From NCBI GenBank assembly GCA_023078685.1, contig JALGAS010000004.1, forward strand, positions 1,984,001 through 2,048,000: a stretch of 64,000 nucleotides of DNA, in the 5' to 3' direction. Positions 33,757-45,937 of the stretch are shown one piece after another (the stretch's first letter is position 1; every line of letters starts with the position of its first letter). A model generated the notes under the pieces. The model did no database searches and was not told the origin of the DNA. It saw nothing but the letters and a program-made list of their open reading frames with translations. The translations under genes were made by a program, and so were the position numbers. This DNA comes from Neopestalotiopsis rosae. Its lineage: Eukaryota > Ascomycota > Sordariomycetes > Amphisphaeriales > Sporocadaceae.

Positions 33757-34187
33757 TAGGTGGGCTTCACCTTCTTTTTGGGTTTATGGGCGGGAGGAGG
33801 TTGAGGATCAAATGAGGCCGGGTGGGCGTTATCGAATAAGCGATAAAAATCATCGTCGTGCGGAACAAACCAGGGCAAGTCATCTGATGTAGACTCATCA
33901 TCAGATGGCTCGTCATGGGCTGGCTTGCTCTTGTCTGATTTGTCTTCGTGGTGATGGACGGACGAAGGTTTCTTGAGATTTGGGCTGGCGAAGAATTCAT
34001 CAGGCTTTGACAATGGGTTGTTGGAGAAGAAATCCTCTGCCGATGAATCATGCTTATGAAGTGATCCCCATTTCGGGCCGTGGCCGCCAGAGAACCTCGA
34101 CCTGGGCGATTTTCCAGCCTCGTCGCGGCCCAAAGGGCGAGCGAAGCAGAGCGACGGAAAGACCAGCCAGGAGTAGTAAATCAACAT
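33756..34187 (-). CDS. Small secreted protein, unknown
   Basis: 143 residues, intronless. A clear signal peptide (MLIYYSWLVFPSLCFA, likely cleaved before RPLGRDE) is followed by a hydrophilic, Ser/Asp/His/Lys/Pro-rich chain with no cysteine in the mature part and a basic tail (PKKKVKPT). Composition suggests an unstructured extracellular protein. It could be a candidate effector or wall-associated protein, but lacks the cysteine pattern of many effectors. Its stop overlaps the start of the next frame. Confidence 0.55.
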   Translation of the reverse strand: MLIYYSWLVFPSLCFARPLGRDEAGKSPRSRFSGGHGPKWGSLHKHDSSAEDFFSNNPLSKPDEFFASPNLKKPSSVHHHEDKSDKSKPAHDEPSDDESTSDDLPWFVPHDDDFYRLFDNAHPASFDPQPPPAHKPKKKVKPT

Positions 34188-35538
34188 GATGTGAGTAAGC
34201 TGTGTGCGGGCGAAAAGAGGGAGTAACTGAAATGATCGGCAGCACGGAACGCAGGAGCACGAGTTCTCCTTTAGTATTGATCAAACACGCGTAATAGACG
34301 AATTATGGGCAACTGCCGTGGTTTAATTAGTGCCATCGAAGATTCAATACCGGTCCTGAGATTACAGGCCGGGAAACCGTAACGGGACGAGATAATTAGG
34401 TTTGTAGCGGAATGTCTATTCCACATTACGCACGGCTTTTAATGAGATTCGAAGACATAATTAAAAAGAAAGACGACAGGGCTGACGCGCGCAGTAACGA
34501 ATAATAATACATAGCTTGAGGAGTCGCGTGATATTTACCATGATGATGTGCTGTACTCTGTTCCATCTGTGTATACCCTACACGATTTGCTAGCCGAGTT
34601 TGATGATGGGAACATTTATAGACTGCCAATTCAGAACCTTATTGGCATTCGGATGGGGCAACCAACTAGCATCCTGACGTTGGTCGAGTCCCGTACACCA
34701 GTTCCCAATCGCACATGTTGTAAGGCACCATTGGGGCTTTTACTAGATCAGTGCTCTAGTCTAAGAATGCTTGATGTGGCAAACAGACCGTCATAGAGGT
34801 TTACATACACCAGAGCAGGAGCCTCGGAGAAACTTCGAGCACCTTGAGCAAATTGGATTTACGGGCGTGCTATGAGGTGTGTCAGATAAGTCAGTGTCAA
34901 CTCAGTGAAATGCATCGGAGTTAGACAGTCAACAAGAAGTTACAGGAGGATTCTTCGCCATGTAGACAAGAGACCATATTGTTGTTTCCGTGAATATCAT
35001 CTTGGCTCAGTTGGACACGAGTTCAAGTCACCTGCGCAAGAAGAAGATTCATTTGTGGAACGTAATGAGTTCGCAGATCACAGTGAAACCTAAACACTGC
35101 TGGGTATAGCGATCCTCAATCGGCGTTCCACGTCCTCGCGACCTCGACTCTGAAGAGTTCCCGGCCGCTCATGCGGAAGAGCTGTCTCAGCTATCCACCC
35201 AATCATGCGGAAAACCACCGCATTGATGACCTTCCCTTACACATGACCGAAAAGAGGGAGAAAAAGCAAAAAAAGTAGTCGTGGTAAAACGAGATGCGGT
35301 GATGCGAGATATCAGGACCCCAAAACGCCCCTTTTTTGTATTGAGGATCTCTTTTGGTACTCCATCGTCTATCTGCATGCGGATGATGTCGTCGAATTAT
35401 GTCCAGGAGACCTGGACAATGATGCCCATTTTTCTATGCGCCCATACCATCGTGAGAGAGCTCTGCAGATATCCGAGCTGTACCATCAAGTCGTGACCAA
35501 TGCCCTAAACAACACAAAGGAAAGTAGAGTGAAAACAT
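34188..35538. other. Intergenic, no gene seen
   Basis: 1.35 kb containing the promoter of the small secreted protein gene and the 3' flank of the eS27 gene. Only short random frames (up to about 80 codons) occur. A tRNA-like pair of words at 35003-35030 is too closely spaced to be a tRNA gene. Confidence 0.4.
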
Positions 35539-36173
35539 CTACTTTCTGCGGAAAGAGCAGCCCTCGGTAAGTCTGGCCTTACCACCGGTGGGCTGGCACA
35601 GAACGGTGGTGCAACCCTGGCAGATGACAACGGTCTGAGCGTGGGAGAAGACGGTGGTGATGGTGAAGCATCCCGGGCACTTGACGTCCATGAAGAACGA
35701 GCGGGGAGCGGGCACCAGGGTCTAGCGGTTCACAAAATGTCAGCGACAGCACATCGGCAGGTGCTGATGAAGATGTCGTACCTTGAGCTTGTGCTTCTTA
35801 GCCTCGGCAGCCGGGCTGGGGTTGAGGAGATCGACGGCGAGAACCTGGAGGAAGAAAATCGGTCAGCATCACAGCCTGCAGGCAAAGCGTGATTGAAAAA
35901 AACGTCGCGACCGCCGGTCCGGGCCCGTCAAGCAAGCAGCATTATTTATCGAATATCTCGTGTTTCGTCGCGTTTCCTATCTCGTGTCGTGTCCTATTCC
36001 TTCATATTGTCTGCCCAATTGATGTTTTGAATTGTCGTCGATGTCATAGACTTGTAGCGTTGGAGATAAATCGTGGCAAAAATAGAGTGTTGCTTGAGCG
36101 TGCTTGCTTCGGACCCCGGGTAAAATTGATTGCTGGTCGGTCTCGCTGTTCGTAATTGTTTTGAACTTACCAT
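35539..36173 (-). CDS. RPS27: 40S ribosomal protein eS27
   Basis: 82 residues in three exons: 36171-36173, 35782-35844 and 35539-35721. Exon 1 consists of the ATG alone; the first intron begins immediately after it (GTAAGT, 326 nt), a layout seen in intron-rich fungal ribosomal protein genes. The protein reads [20 protein letters not shown] and ends [10 protein letters not shown]. The C4 zinc finger of the family is complete: Cys37, Cys40 (KCPGC) and Cys56, Cys59 (ICQGC). Length matches eS27 exactly. It is a structural component of the small subunit. Open-frame finders miss it because no exon is longer than 61 codons. Confidence 0.96.
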
Positions 36174-37103
36174 TTTGACTAAAAGTGGTGCAAGTTGCTG
36201 ATTTGATCGATATCGACGCGGAATGCGTTATTGACTGATGGAAATCTGGATGAATAATTTGGCGGCAGATTTGCGCTCGCTGTCGATAGATGTGAGGGGA
36301 AGGAGATCGTGTGAAGTCAAAAAGTTCGAATTTTCGGCCCAGGACACTTTTGTTGCAACGAGCTCCACCGTCTCAGAGGCGAGATTCCTAGGCGCCAGCA
36401 CAAATCCGATCTAGTGGAGGGGAGGGCTTAGGGCTCGCTACTGCCATTGGGGACCTTTTTGTCCGTGCTCCTTTTTTTCTGATGCTTACCGCCAAGCCAA
36501 GTTTCAGATGGCCGCCAGCTGGGGAGGGGCCATCTGCACTCATCTTGCGGCTGCACCTGCACAATGAATCCATTCTTTACTCCCTATCAATCGTCTTGTG
36601 TTGTCATAGTACATATGTGCAAATGGATAACATTCTTGTAGAGCGTGGCATTGAACAGCATACTCTAAATCACTGCATTGTCAAAAGTTCTTTTCACTAC
36701 GCATGTCAAACCTTGAAACTTGCCACTGAAATGCATCAAAACCCCCCTTTCTCACGAGACTTGTCGCGTGCTTGCTGACAATCATGATGTACAATTGCCC
36801 ACTTAGCGTGATAGCTAACCCCGAACCTATGATCTCAATAGGTAATGCAGGGTCCGTCTTGTCGCGGGGCAGATTTCCGGGTGCCTGCTACTAGGTAAGG
36901 TAGTTGGGTAGGTTGCTCCATACAACGAACAAGCCCATCCATCCATTAGGCATAAGATTTCCATAAGGACGCTCCAAAACAGGAGAGGCCCAGCGGAGAC
37001 TCATATGATTCAAGACACGTAGTAGACCTCCTATACTTGTACAGCTCTTTGCAACCTTGTCTTGATTCTAGACTTTGTCCTGCACAGCACACCTCTTTGC
37101 ATC
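36174..37103. promoter_or_regulatory. Divergent promoter region, eS27 / phosducin-like protein
   Basis: 930 bp between two divergent start codons. A repeated GGTAGG/GGTAAGG word cluster lies at 36893-36916. No binding site can be assigned. Confidence 0.4.
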
Positions 37104-37954
37104 ATGGCCGCGCCTACAGAGCAGCGCATTGCTGTTCCCATTGACGACCCCAATGCTGACACAGAATGGTAAGCATGACTATTTTACCGTACCTTGATAC
37201 AATATTGGGTCGCTGATTGCGCATGTCGCATAGGAACGAGATTCTGCGCAAGCATGGCGTCATCCCTGAGAAACCGCCATCACCTACTCCCATGATCGAA
37301 GAGGCCATCCTCGAAGGCCGGAGAATAGCACACGAGAACCGACTAGAAGGCAAGGACCTCGACGAGCTAGATGAGCTGGAGGACCTCGAGGATGAAATGT
37401 TCCTCGAGTCGTACAAGCAAAAGAGAATGCAGGAACTCAACAACCTGACCAAGAAAGCCGTACACGGCAGCGTCTACCCGATATCGAAACCAGATTACCA
37501 GCGGGAGGTGACTGACGCTTCCAAGAACGGGCCCGTCTTTGTCAACATGACGTCTTCCATGGGCACAAATATCGAGTCTAGAGTCTTGTCAGAGCTATGG
37601 CGCCAGGCCGCAAAAGAATACGGCGAGGTCAAATTCTGCGAGATCCAAGCCGCAAAAGCCATTGAGAACTACCCGGACAAGAACTGCCCCACCATCCTGG
37701 TCTACCGCAACGGCGATATTATCAAGCAGATTGTAACCCTCATGACCGTTGGAGGTGTCCGCATGGGCATGATGGAGATTGACAACATGTTGGTCGAATG
37801 TGGCGCCGTGGAGGAGAAGGACATGAGAGTGGTCAAGAGGAAGAGGGCCGCTGAGGATGCCAGGGAGGAACAACTCATGGGAAAGACTGGCCTCAGGAGT
37901 GGAAACCTGCGACACGCTGCAGTTGACGATGAAGACGACGAGGACTGGGACTGA
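37104..37954 (+). CDS. PLP2: Phosducin-like protein (PDCL2/3 group, yeast Plp2 homologue)
   Basis: 261 residues in two exons, 37104-37168 and 37234-37954 (junction DTEW-NEILRKHGVIP). This family is a co-chaperone of the CCT/TRiC chaperonin in actin, tubulin and G-protein folding. The DTEWNEILRKHGVIPEKPPS start is diagnostic of the PDCL2/3 group. An acidic helical segment (DELDELEDLEDEMFLESYKQ) leads to the thioredoxin-like domain (GPVFVNMTSS ... NCPTILVYRNGDIIKQIV), and the tail is acidic (DDEDDEDWD). There is no CXXC redox motif, as expected for this family. It was probably present before the accessory genes on either side were arranged around it (inference). Confidence 0.93.
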
Positions 37955-38686
37955 GACTAAGGCCGTTGTTGTCGGAGACGAGATGCTCTCGTCCGCGTTG
38001 CACGGTATACGCAGCCTGCTTTTCTCGCTGTAGCGATGCCCAGCGAAAGGACATTATACAAGGAGACGGCTTCGAAACAGGCGAACTCCGTCCTTCACAA
38101 AGCCAGGCTTATCGGTAGAGACCAAAACTTGCAAAACCGGCGGAACCCAGTCGATAACAAAAAGATAGCCGCAATCCGTGCAAATTGAGTGCCAGTCGGC
38201 AGGCTGAGGCATCCAAAATGAGAGGCCAAGAACCAAGAATGAGGATTTCCAGCCTCCTACGCCATCATTCCGGAATTCAATTCGCAGACAATGACCTGCA
38301 ATTGAGATTGCCCATTATTGTGTGATCTTCGCCTCCTTTTCAAAGACTACGAAATGGGTTTGCCCATTGCTTTCGCAAAGTCGAATCAGATATTCCACGT
38401 TTCGCCGTACTCAACTGACGCACCGTAGCTGGTTTCAGCACATACATACAGTCGTGCAAGTCAATAAAGAGCTGAAAATATCTCGAAGTCATCGTTCCAA
38501 GCCTAGGTCAAACGTCACAGTTTTAGATGATGCTTAGTTGCACCCAAAGTCAGATTGGTTCGGACAGCAGAGGTTGGGCAAGTATTTGATGTGATAGCAC
38601 ACTGGCCTGATTCAAAGCTCCTAATCATATATACAGAGGCCCAAAAATGATGAACAAAATTCCGCTACAAAACTCCAAACAAATGC
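37955..38686. other. Convergent 3' flanks, no gene seen
   Basis: 732 bp between the stops of the phosducin-like gene (plus) and the LRR gene (minus). No supported feature. Confidence 0.4.
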
Positions 38687-40655
38687 TCAGGGCTGGACAG
38701 TACCCGATTCGCTCTCCGTTCTCTCAAGAACGCTACAACGTACTGACCCGGGCAGGAGAGCTCCTTGCTCTGTAGCTTCGGGAAGACAATTATAAGAACA
38801 AGCCCGCTTGATGAAAGGCACAACACCGTTGCTGTCAAACACGCTCGTCGGCTTCTCGACCTCGGTGTGGAATCGGAGCTTGTACACTTGCCACCACTCG
38901 ATCCAGTGCGCAACGGGCACGATAACGCGCCTCTTGCACTTGGAGCAAGGCAGGTCGCCCATGTTGGCGTTTGCCTCGGCCTGGGATGCGATGCGACGGA
39001 GGAGCTCCGGCAAGTGGGCAGGCGCGTCCTCGGGCAGATATGATGGGAGGTATGGTAGTTGTGTAGTTCGGGAGCAGGCCTTGAGCGCCAGCTCCAGCAG
39101 CGAGGGCACTCGGCTCGCTTTTGCCGATGTTCCCATCAGCGGCGGCTCCGGAGTTTGTGCAAGGTCCTCCGTCTCGATTTCTGCGGCCGGCTTGGTTTCG
39201 CTGTGGTCGGGCAGGTGATACTTTGAGATGATGAAGCCCCGACTATCCTCAAATTGCACTGGCGTTCTGGCAACGATTCTTGCGCGCCACGTCCAGTTCC
39301 GATGCTTGGCAAGCTCCGGTAGCTCGCTGCTATCTGCGAGGCCGTCTCGCCGGTCTAGCCAGAGTTTCATCGTCGATTGATCCTCGTCCATTGTCCTCTC
39401 GTCGAGCGACAAGATGTGATCCATACCTTCCAATTTCGATTCTTCCTTTTCAGGCGTGAATTTATCTCCCTGGAAGGTGTAAAAGTGACTCGAGTGGACC
39501 ATCAAGCTCTTCAGCTTTGATGGATATGTCAACAAGTCCAGAAGTTCCCCAGGCAGGTATCTGAGCTTATTCAGAGATATGTTCAGGGTCTGGAGATTGC
39601 GCAGATTTCCAATCGCCGCCGGAATCTCTGTAAGCTTCGCGTTGCGAAGAGTGAGGTATGTGAGAAACTCAAGATTGCATAGCGCGCCAGGCATCTTTGT
39701 CAATGGGTTTTGGCTCAAGTATATCTTGAGAGAAGGGTCCTTGTGCTCAAATGGCACACCCTCGGCAACTGTTGGGATGCATTCGAGTTCTGACAGGGGC
39801 GCAATTGTTGCATTCGACAGAGTCTCGAGGTTCATCGATCTGTACAACGGTCAATAAAGTGTTCATCACCACAACTCGCCCCCGTATACAACTGCTTGTC
39901 GCCCAATACGGTCGCGCAAGCCATGAGCTGGTACAAAGTTTTGAGAGGCAAAAAGAATACATATGGTGACCTAAAAATGTGCACAAGGGTGCCATGTCAA
40001 GGTCAAAAGACGACGAGACTCCATCCAATTCGAACAGCGACTACTAACATCTCGCTCATATTTGAAAACAAGTAAGCAACATGCATAGTGAGGAAACCTA
40101 CGTGAGATCAACGTCTTCCGTGCCATTTTCCACGGCGTCGAAGATTCTGTTGCGAGCCAATTCCTCTGCCCTCGAAATGGCTGTGGACTGACGACCCCTA
40201 TTCACATCGAGTTGTGGCAAGCGAGAGGCAGGGGCCACTGGCAGCGAGTCTTCGAGCTCCAAGTCGGTAGATGCGTCACTGCCCATCCAGACACCGCTGT
40301 CAAAGGTGCGTTCAAAGGTCCGTTTAGCCGCACCCCGAGGCGGCCGGGGCAGTCTGTTGTGATGTTGAGACGCCGTCGACTCCTCGCTGAAGGCCGAATC
40401 CCCCGACGCCGGCTGCTGCTGGAACCAAGACCCGACGTACCGCTTCTTGCGGTGTCGAGGACCGCCCTGGGTGTAGTTCTCAACATTGGCGTCCAGGTCG
40501 TCGCTCGAGAACATGGCCGGGTCGCTCGAGTTGGCAAAGAGCTGCGCGGCGGCGGCATCGTCGGTGCTGCCGCTGCGGACGCGCTTGCGCGCGTTGAAGC
40601 TCTGCGACCCTGAGTCCCAGCGCGGGAAACGGGGGAGGGCTGGCTCGTCCGCCAT
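38687..40655 (-). CDS. Leucine-rich repeat protein with disordered N-terminus
   Basis: 568 residues in two exons, 40102-40655 and 38687-39839, with a long 262-nt intron (GTAGGT donor, GTACAG acceptor; junction VDLT-SMNLETLSN). The first 185 residues are polar and disordered (start MADEPALPRFPRW). Three to four LRRs follow at about 205-300 (LKIYLSQNPLTKMP, LTYLTLRNAKLTEIPAAIGN, LQTLNISLNKLRYLP). The C-terminal half holds a conserved-looking block with two Cys in LPCSKCKRRVIVPV and an aromatic WIEWWQVYKL segment that may chelate metal with later Cys residues. Probably a protein-interaction adaptor conserved in filamentous ascomycetes; no specific partner is recognised. Confidence 0.85.
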
Positions 40656-41462
40656 GATTTTGTTCTTCCCAACTCTGAGCTCTTTTCTTTTTTTCTTTCT
40701 TCAAAATTCAAGTAAAAGAAAAGGTTGTCCAAGCTTTTTCCCGAGTTTTTAGTTTACCAGCTCGAAAAACCGGTTCATGCCCAAAATCCTTGCTCCTTGC
40801 CTTATGGATGAGCGAAGCAGTGACGAGACGCGTTCAGGGTTCAGGAGGTAAACAGAAAGTGGGTCAGCTTTTTTAGTGGTTCCCGAGCCTGCGGTCGCGG
40901 ACATTCGTTAGCGTATAAGTCGCTACGTATCTCACTGTGGGGGTCACCTCGGGTTACCTTGAGTAGAGTCGGTAATCTTGCACAAAAAGGTTTGGCCCAT
41001 GTCTGGAAATATTTTCATGATATTGATTGAACCCTCATTCCAATTCTAAGAGTCTTCTGCGGCCCGCTTCGACTTGATATGAAAAGAAAGTTAACGACTC
41101 TGAGAAAATGGTCAACATAGAAATCAAACGCCGAGGCATGCTATACTCCAAACTAGCATACATAGTGCTATCCTATAGCTTGTCTATGTAACCCTTATCA
41201 TTCAGGTAGGTATAGACTCCATAGGTTTGCATCAACGCAAGGGCTCACTTTGCTCATGCTATCTAGTCAAGCCTTGAGATGGTCTATCATTCCATGATCT
41301 ACATTGTATATCTCCCTATTCTGGTCTTTCTCATAACTGTAAAAACCAATCTAACAACAAATGCATCATTTATGATGTTGTGCTTTGTGTCCATGCCCAT
41401 GGTAAACCCGGAGTTTGGATAACCTCCTGGCAGATTGTCTTTTGGTTTCGCTGGCCTCTTAC
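40656..41462. other. Intergenic, no gene seen
   Basis: 807 bp holding the LRR gene promoter and the 3' flank of the thioesterase gene. No supported feature. Confidence 0.4.
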
Positions 41463-42226
41463 TCACAGCCGGTGTTTCAAATTGATAAAGACAGCCTCTG
41501 CTTCGGCCAGCACCGTCCCATTCTCGTCTTCCAACCAGCCTCTGACCCAAGCCTTGCGCCCCTCGGTTTTCGTGATCCTCGCCCGCGCGAGCACAAGCCC
41601 AGGAGCCTTTACGGGCTTCAGAAACCGCGTGTTCAGGTATCCAGTCATGGCGGGACCTCGGAACAGTGCCCCGCGGGTCCGGTTCAAGGTGCAGATGAGG
41701 CCCGTGATCTCGTCGAGCACGGTGCACACAAAACCTCCATGGGCGTAGCCGGGGTAGCCTCCAATGCCGGATTCTAGGTGTACTGGAGTATCGGTGAGTA
41801 AAGGGGTTGCTTTGTACTATAGTGCACGGCCTCTTGACGTGGTCTCAGTAGTGAGCAGAACAACCTGCCACATCGACCGCCCTATGGTGCCACGTACATA
41901 CAACTTATTCTAATCAAGCAGGCGGGAAACCAAAAGAAAATGGACTTACAGAATGCCTGGAGCTCGGGCAGGAGCGCGTCGGGTGGCGTCGATGGATCAG
42001 GGGCTGCGTGAAAGAAGACAAAGTGCGGTATGGTGAGTTCCGTGCTCAGCGTGGTGGAGAAGAAGCGGTCGCCGAACTTGGTGGCGCCGTCCCGGTCCCA
42101 CGGCACCGGCCAGTAGGTCACTGGCTCCGAGGCGGAGCGCAACCGCGCCGCGCACCAAGGTATCGACTCAAAATAGGCCGCCGACGCACTTTCAGTGGTC
42201 CCTAATTTGGGACTTGAGGAAACCAT
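41463..42226 (-). CDS. Hotdog-fold thioesterase (PaaI/THEM4-like)
   Basis: 198 residues in two exons, 41950-42226 and 41463-41782. The acceptor was chosen at CAG before 41782 because a nearer AG would give an in-frame stop; the junction then reads LQAF-LHLESGIGGYPGYAHGG. The hotdog core carries the acyl-CoA thioesterase signature GYAHGGFVCTVLDEITGL, followed by MTGYLNTRFLKPVKAPG and ending FINLKHRL. The predicted reaction is hydrolysis of an acyl- or aryl-CoA thioester. There is no signal peptide. A second donor-like GTGAGTAAG overlaps the stop codon at 41463, so a longer C-terminus by an extra exon is possible but not needed. Confidence 0.87.
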
Positions 42227-42655
42227 GAGGGAAGAGCGGAATACGGTAACACTGGAAGTAACGATTTAATCAGTAGGAGCAAGGAAAGATGACCCCAGAT
42301 TCCAGGTTTGGGACGCTGCAATATGTCTTGGGTTAATGCCGAGGTCCAATCAATGCACCACCCGCGCAGGGGTAACACGCATCGGCCGCCCCCATCCTTC
42401 TATTCATTGGTCAAAGGATTGAGCACCACGCCAAGAGATTAAAACACGAGTAGTCGGTTCTTTTTTTTCTTCCACAATCTTGATCAATTTATTCAGTCTT
42501 GCTGCTCTGACAAGTATGCTCGTGGCAATCTAGTACCTATTATCCAACACAGTCTATGTAAACATCTATATCCAAAATGAGTAATCGCAACCGAATACAA
42601 CGCCAGAACTCCATTATCTCAACTGATCAGGAACCGCTACCATCGATCTGAGGAG
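42227..42655. other. Intergenic, no gene seen
   Basis: 429 bp between the thioesterase start and the FAD monooxygenase stop, both minus strand. It should hold the thioesterase promoter, including a pyrimidine tract near 42460. Confidence 0.4.
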
Positions 42656-44615
42656 TCATGTTCGAATCATAAACTTGTCAAAATAAGCAGTCGCATCCCC
42701 AAGCTTGTCCAGCCCCGTCACCAAGCCAATGTACCCGTCTGGCCTCACCACGACCAGCGCGCCGCAGTCTTCCGAGACTCCCAGCTGGCGATGGGCCGCA
42801 CCGCGGCTGTCGGCGTATACTCTCATCGGCCACTCGCTCGGAAAGGGCGCGGGCAGGTCCTCCAAGTGAACCGACGTGTGGCTCATTGAATGTACCAAGA
42901 ACAGGTCAATCACGTAGCCCTTGTTTGCGGCCGGGATTGTGGTTGAGGTTATGTCCTCGTGGCGGAAACGCGGCCTCCTCTCGGGGAATGTGGTTTGATT
43001 GAAAAGTCTCAGCGGGGACTCGGGGAAGCACAGAGATTCGCCCAGCTGCTGGACGGTCGGCGAAAGAAGCCGGCTGCCGGCGAAGACGAAGATGTGGAAC
43101 CTGCCGTTGGAAGGCATGACGTCGAGCAGGGAGACGTGAGTTCCGTCAATGTGTCGGATAAGGGGAACCGGGAGCAGCCGCTTTCCTGGAACCAGAGGTT
43201 CTTCGGCGGACAGCTTGATACTCGAGCCCACGTTGGGGTCGACGGCCAGACTCGGAGGGTATTGGTAGCCACATCCGCTGGTGAAGCCGTGTCCCATCTC
43301 CCACGTTTCGCGGAGGCTGTGGTCTGAGTAGTTGTCCGTTTGTGCGAACTGGCGAGCAAACACAACGTCAAACTCAATGAGTTGTTGCGCGATCAATCGT
43401 CGTTCTTGCTCGTACGTCTCCAGAAGAGAAGGATGTGCGATACCCTTGAGCACCAACGCCAGTTTCCAGGTCAAGTTATAGGCGTCCGAGATACTGACAT
43501 TCATGCCTTGTCCGGCCTTGGGGCTGTGCGTGTGGCAGGCGTCGCCGAGGAGAAAGACGTGTTGGTATTCATCAACGAAATGGTGAACGATGCGCTGAGA
43601 CACACGATACTTGCTGATCCATATTATATCCGTCACGTCCATTCGGTATGGGTGCATGACTTTGTTGACATGCGATTCGACCAGTCTCGTCAATCTGAAG
43701 GCGGCGTCATCCTGAAGACTGTTGTGCGATTCGTTCCCATTCGTTTCCGTGGCGGCGGAAGCGTCATCTGTCATTTGCAGGAATATGCGAAGGCCCTCGT
43801 CCTTGCGGGGGATGAGCATGCAGCCACCGTCTGGGGTTTGTATGGCGCACCGGCGACGAAAATCTGGAAAGTTTGTATCGACCAGGACATCTGCCACTGC
43901 CCATTCGACCTCGCCGCCCTGAGAAGTCGTCTTCACCCCGGTGGCCTGGCGCGTTGCGCTTCGTGCTCCGTCAGCACCCAGGATGTATTTTGTAAGCCAA
44001 ACCTCAATTGCTCCGCTGGCATTGTTTTTGAGGTATGCCGTTACCGGCCATTCACGATCATTGTTGTACTCATAGGTCAGCAACTCCATGAAGCGATGTA
44101 CACGCTGCCCTTGCGACTCGAGGAACTTTTCGAAGACGTCCTCAGTCATGCCTTGATCCGTGTTGAAAAGATATTGGTAAGGTGTGGCTGCAAAGTGTTA
44201 GTCATTCGATTTGACCATGAATGGTATGGGGCCTTGTACGGTGGACAACTTCTGCGCCGGTGAAACTTCGACTGAGCGTTCCTTTGCCATCGCGCATCCA
44301 AAAGGATGTCTCGGTCAGACGGTGGCCTTTTACGTCAAGATCGTGAAGTAAGTTCATGGTCTGCAGTATCTCTTGCGTTCGAGGCTGGAATGCTACACAT
44401 TCGATTAGTTGCCGTCAGAGAACTTGAATTCCCAAAGTTCACTTACCGCTCGCATGACCTGTTTGAGTCCTCGTAGGTCGTTTGTCAATTATACAATAGT
44501 TGACACTATACCTCTGGAGAGTCGCGGCCGCCATGACTCCCGCAGGCCCAGCACCGACAATGAGGACATCGGTACGCCTTTGGATCGTCCGTTGATGCTT
44601 TGTAATGACAGTCAT
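42656..44615 (-). CDS. FAD-dependent aromatic monooxygenase (phenol 2-monooxygenase-like)
   Basis: 617 residues in three exons: 44447-44615, 44240-44392 and 42656-44187. The flavin-binding Rossmann motif is VLIVGAGPAGVMAA (residues 18-31), the DG motif is ILGADGARSATR (about 178) and the GD motif is FLLGDACHTHSPKAGQGMN (about 322). A C-terminal thioredoxin-like domain (about 430-617) completes the phenol-hydroxylase architecture. The predicted reaction is NAD(P)H-dependent hydroxylation of a phenolic or related aromatic. Intron 2 uses a weak donor (GTACAA) with a strong branch and acceptor (TGACTAAC, TTTGCAG); the chosen junction VVH-PTPYQYLFNTDQG best fits the family. Divergent from an MFS gene and next to a thioesterase, suggesting an aromatic catabolic or biosynthetic unit. 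Confidence 0.9.
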
Positions 44616-45937
44616 GATGTATCAAGTTTGAATAATATCGCGACTAGTATGTGACAAAAGTATTCGCGTCACGAAACTGGATGAAACTTTGTGGCGATTT
44701 ATAGTCTTTATAAGTGTGCAAGAGTAACGGCATGTTCGCTGGTGCAAGGTTGATTTCACCGAATGTTTCCTTCGGTGTGAGGCCCAGGCAAATTACACTC
44801 GTTGTGGCGATGCCTCCAATCACTGGCCGTGGGGCCCATTAACTGAGGCTATTCGATACCAATCAATCAATCAGGAGCTTCGACGTTGTTTTACAACATC
44901 AGATATGTGAATCATTGTCAGGTCACGTTCTGGTTGCCTGCGCATCTGGATAAAGGGCCTTAGCTGTGCAATTGAAACTGCATGTGACTCCTCCGGTTAG
45001 GCAGATATGCCCCTGCCGCCCTGCATGATGAAGTCATTGTACACAATTGCTCAATTGTGTCTTTACCAAATATCAGCACGGCTACTTTACTCCCAGCCTG
45101 AAGAGTCTGATAACATTTGATTTGAATTGAAATATCCCATAGCCTTTCGCTTGGTGTTTGTTTTAATCCAAAGGAATTAGGTCCCCTGTCCTGGCCATAG
45201 GGCTGCCAGCCGTTGGCCGGGTTCCCATTCCTGCGATCCCGGGACAGGGAATATGGGGGAGGAACGTGCATAGCGCCTCATCGCATTGGACCAATAGATC
45301 TTGGAGTTGCATCAGCCTCAAGTAAGGGATGGTCACGATGCATCATGCCTATAGCGTTTACTTCCTGGTCCCCTCTGCTAGGCTTGAATGATAAGCAATG
45401 CCATGAAAGCTTGAGACATTGCCGAGAGTAAGCGACCTCGGACCAGGATATACGCGATGGGTCCCCCAGGCGATCGTCGCCCAGGCTCCGGGGTAAGATG
45501 ACTGAATTACTCGCGGGCCTGCGGGTTTGTTGTTGGCCAATTCCGGGACATAATTTGTCGGCCGACTCCGCCAAGCGCATTTCGAGCCTCAGCGGCTCAA
45601 GCCGACAACCCACGATGATATGCGACAACACTGACTCGGATTTGCAGAAGAGAACACTTACGTAGTTATGCAATGCCTTATCTACAGGTTTTCTACGAGT
45701 TTCGTTGGAGAACAACTTGGCTCATAAGAACAAATTCAGGCTTGCATTGACCTGTCAAGTTTCCACCGAATACACACTCCTTACAATCTGATCATTTGTT
45801 CGATTTCCTCATTTTTGATACTGCGGCTGCCGATTCCTGTTTTTCCACCTTCCCCGAACCACTTCGAACGAGTAGATCAGACAAGTTCTCTGAGAACTTC
45901 TGTAGACTTGGATCATCAGAGCCGATTGAGTACAGAG
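44616..45937. promoter_or_regulatory. Divergent promoter region, FAD monooxygenase / MFS porter
   Basis: 1.32 kb between two divergent start codons. Only short unsupported frames occur. Shared regulation of oxygenase and transporter is inferred from the layout. Confidence 0.4.

Noticed and set aside
35003..35030. A-box-like TGGCTCAGTTGG followed by GAGTTCAAGTC
   Set aside because: Only a few bases separate the boxes, so no cloverleaf is possible.
45815..45937. N-terminal extension of the monocarboxylate porter
   Set aside because: It would start at TTG and adds a segment not typical of the family; the first ATG is 45938.
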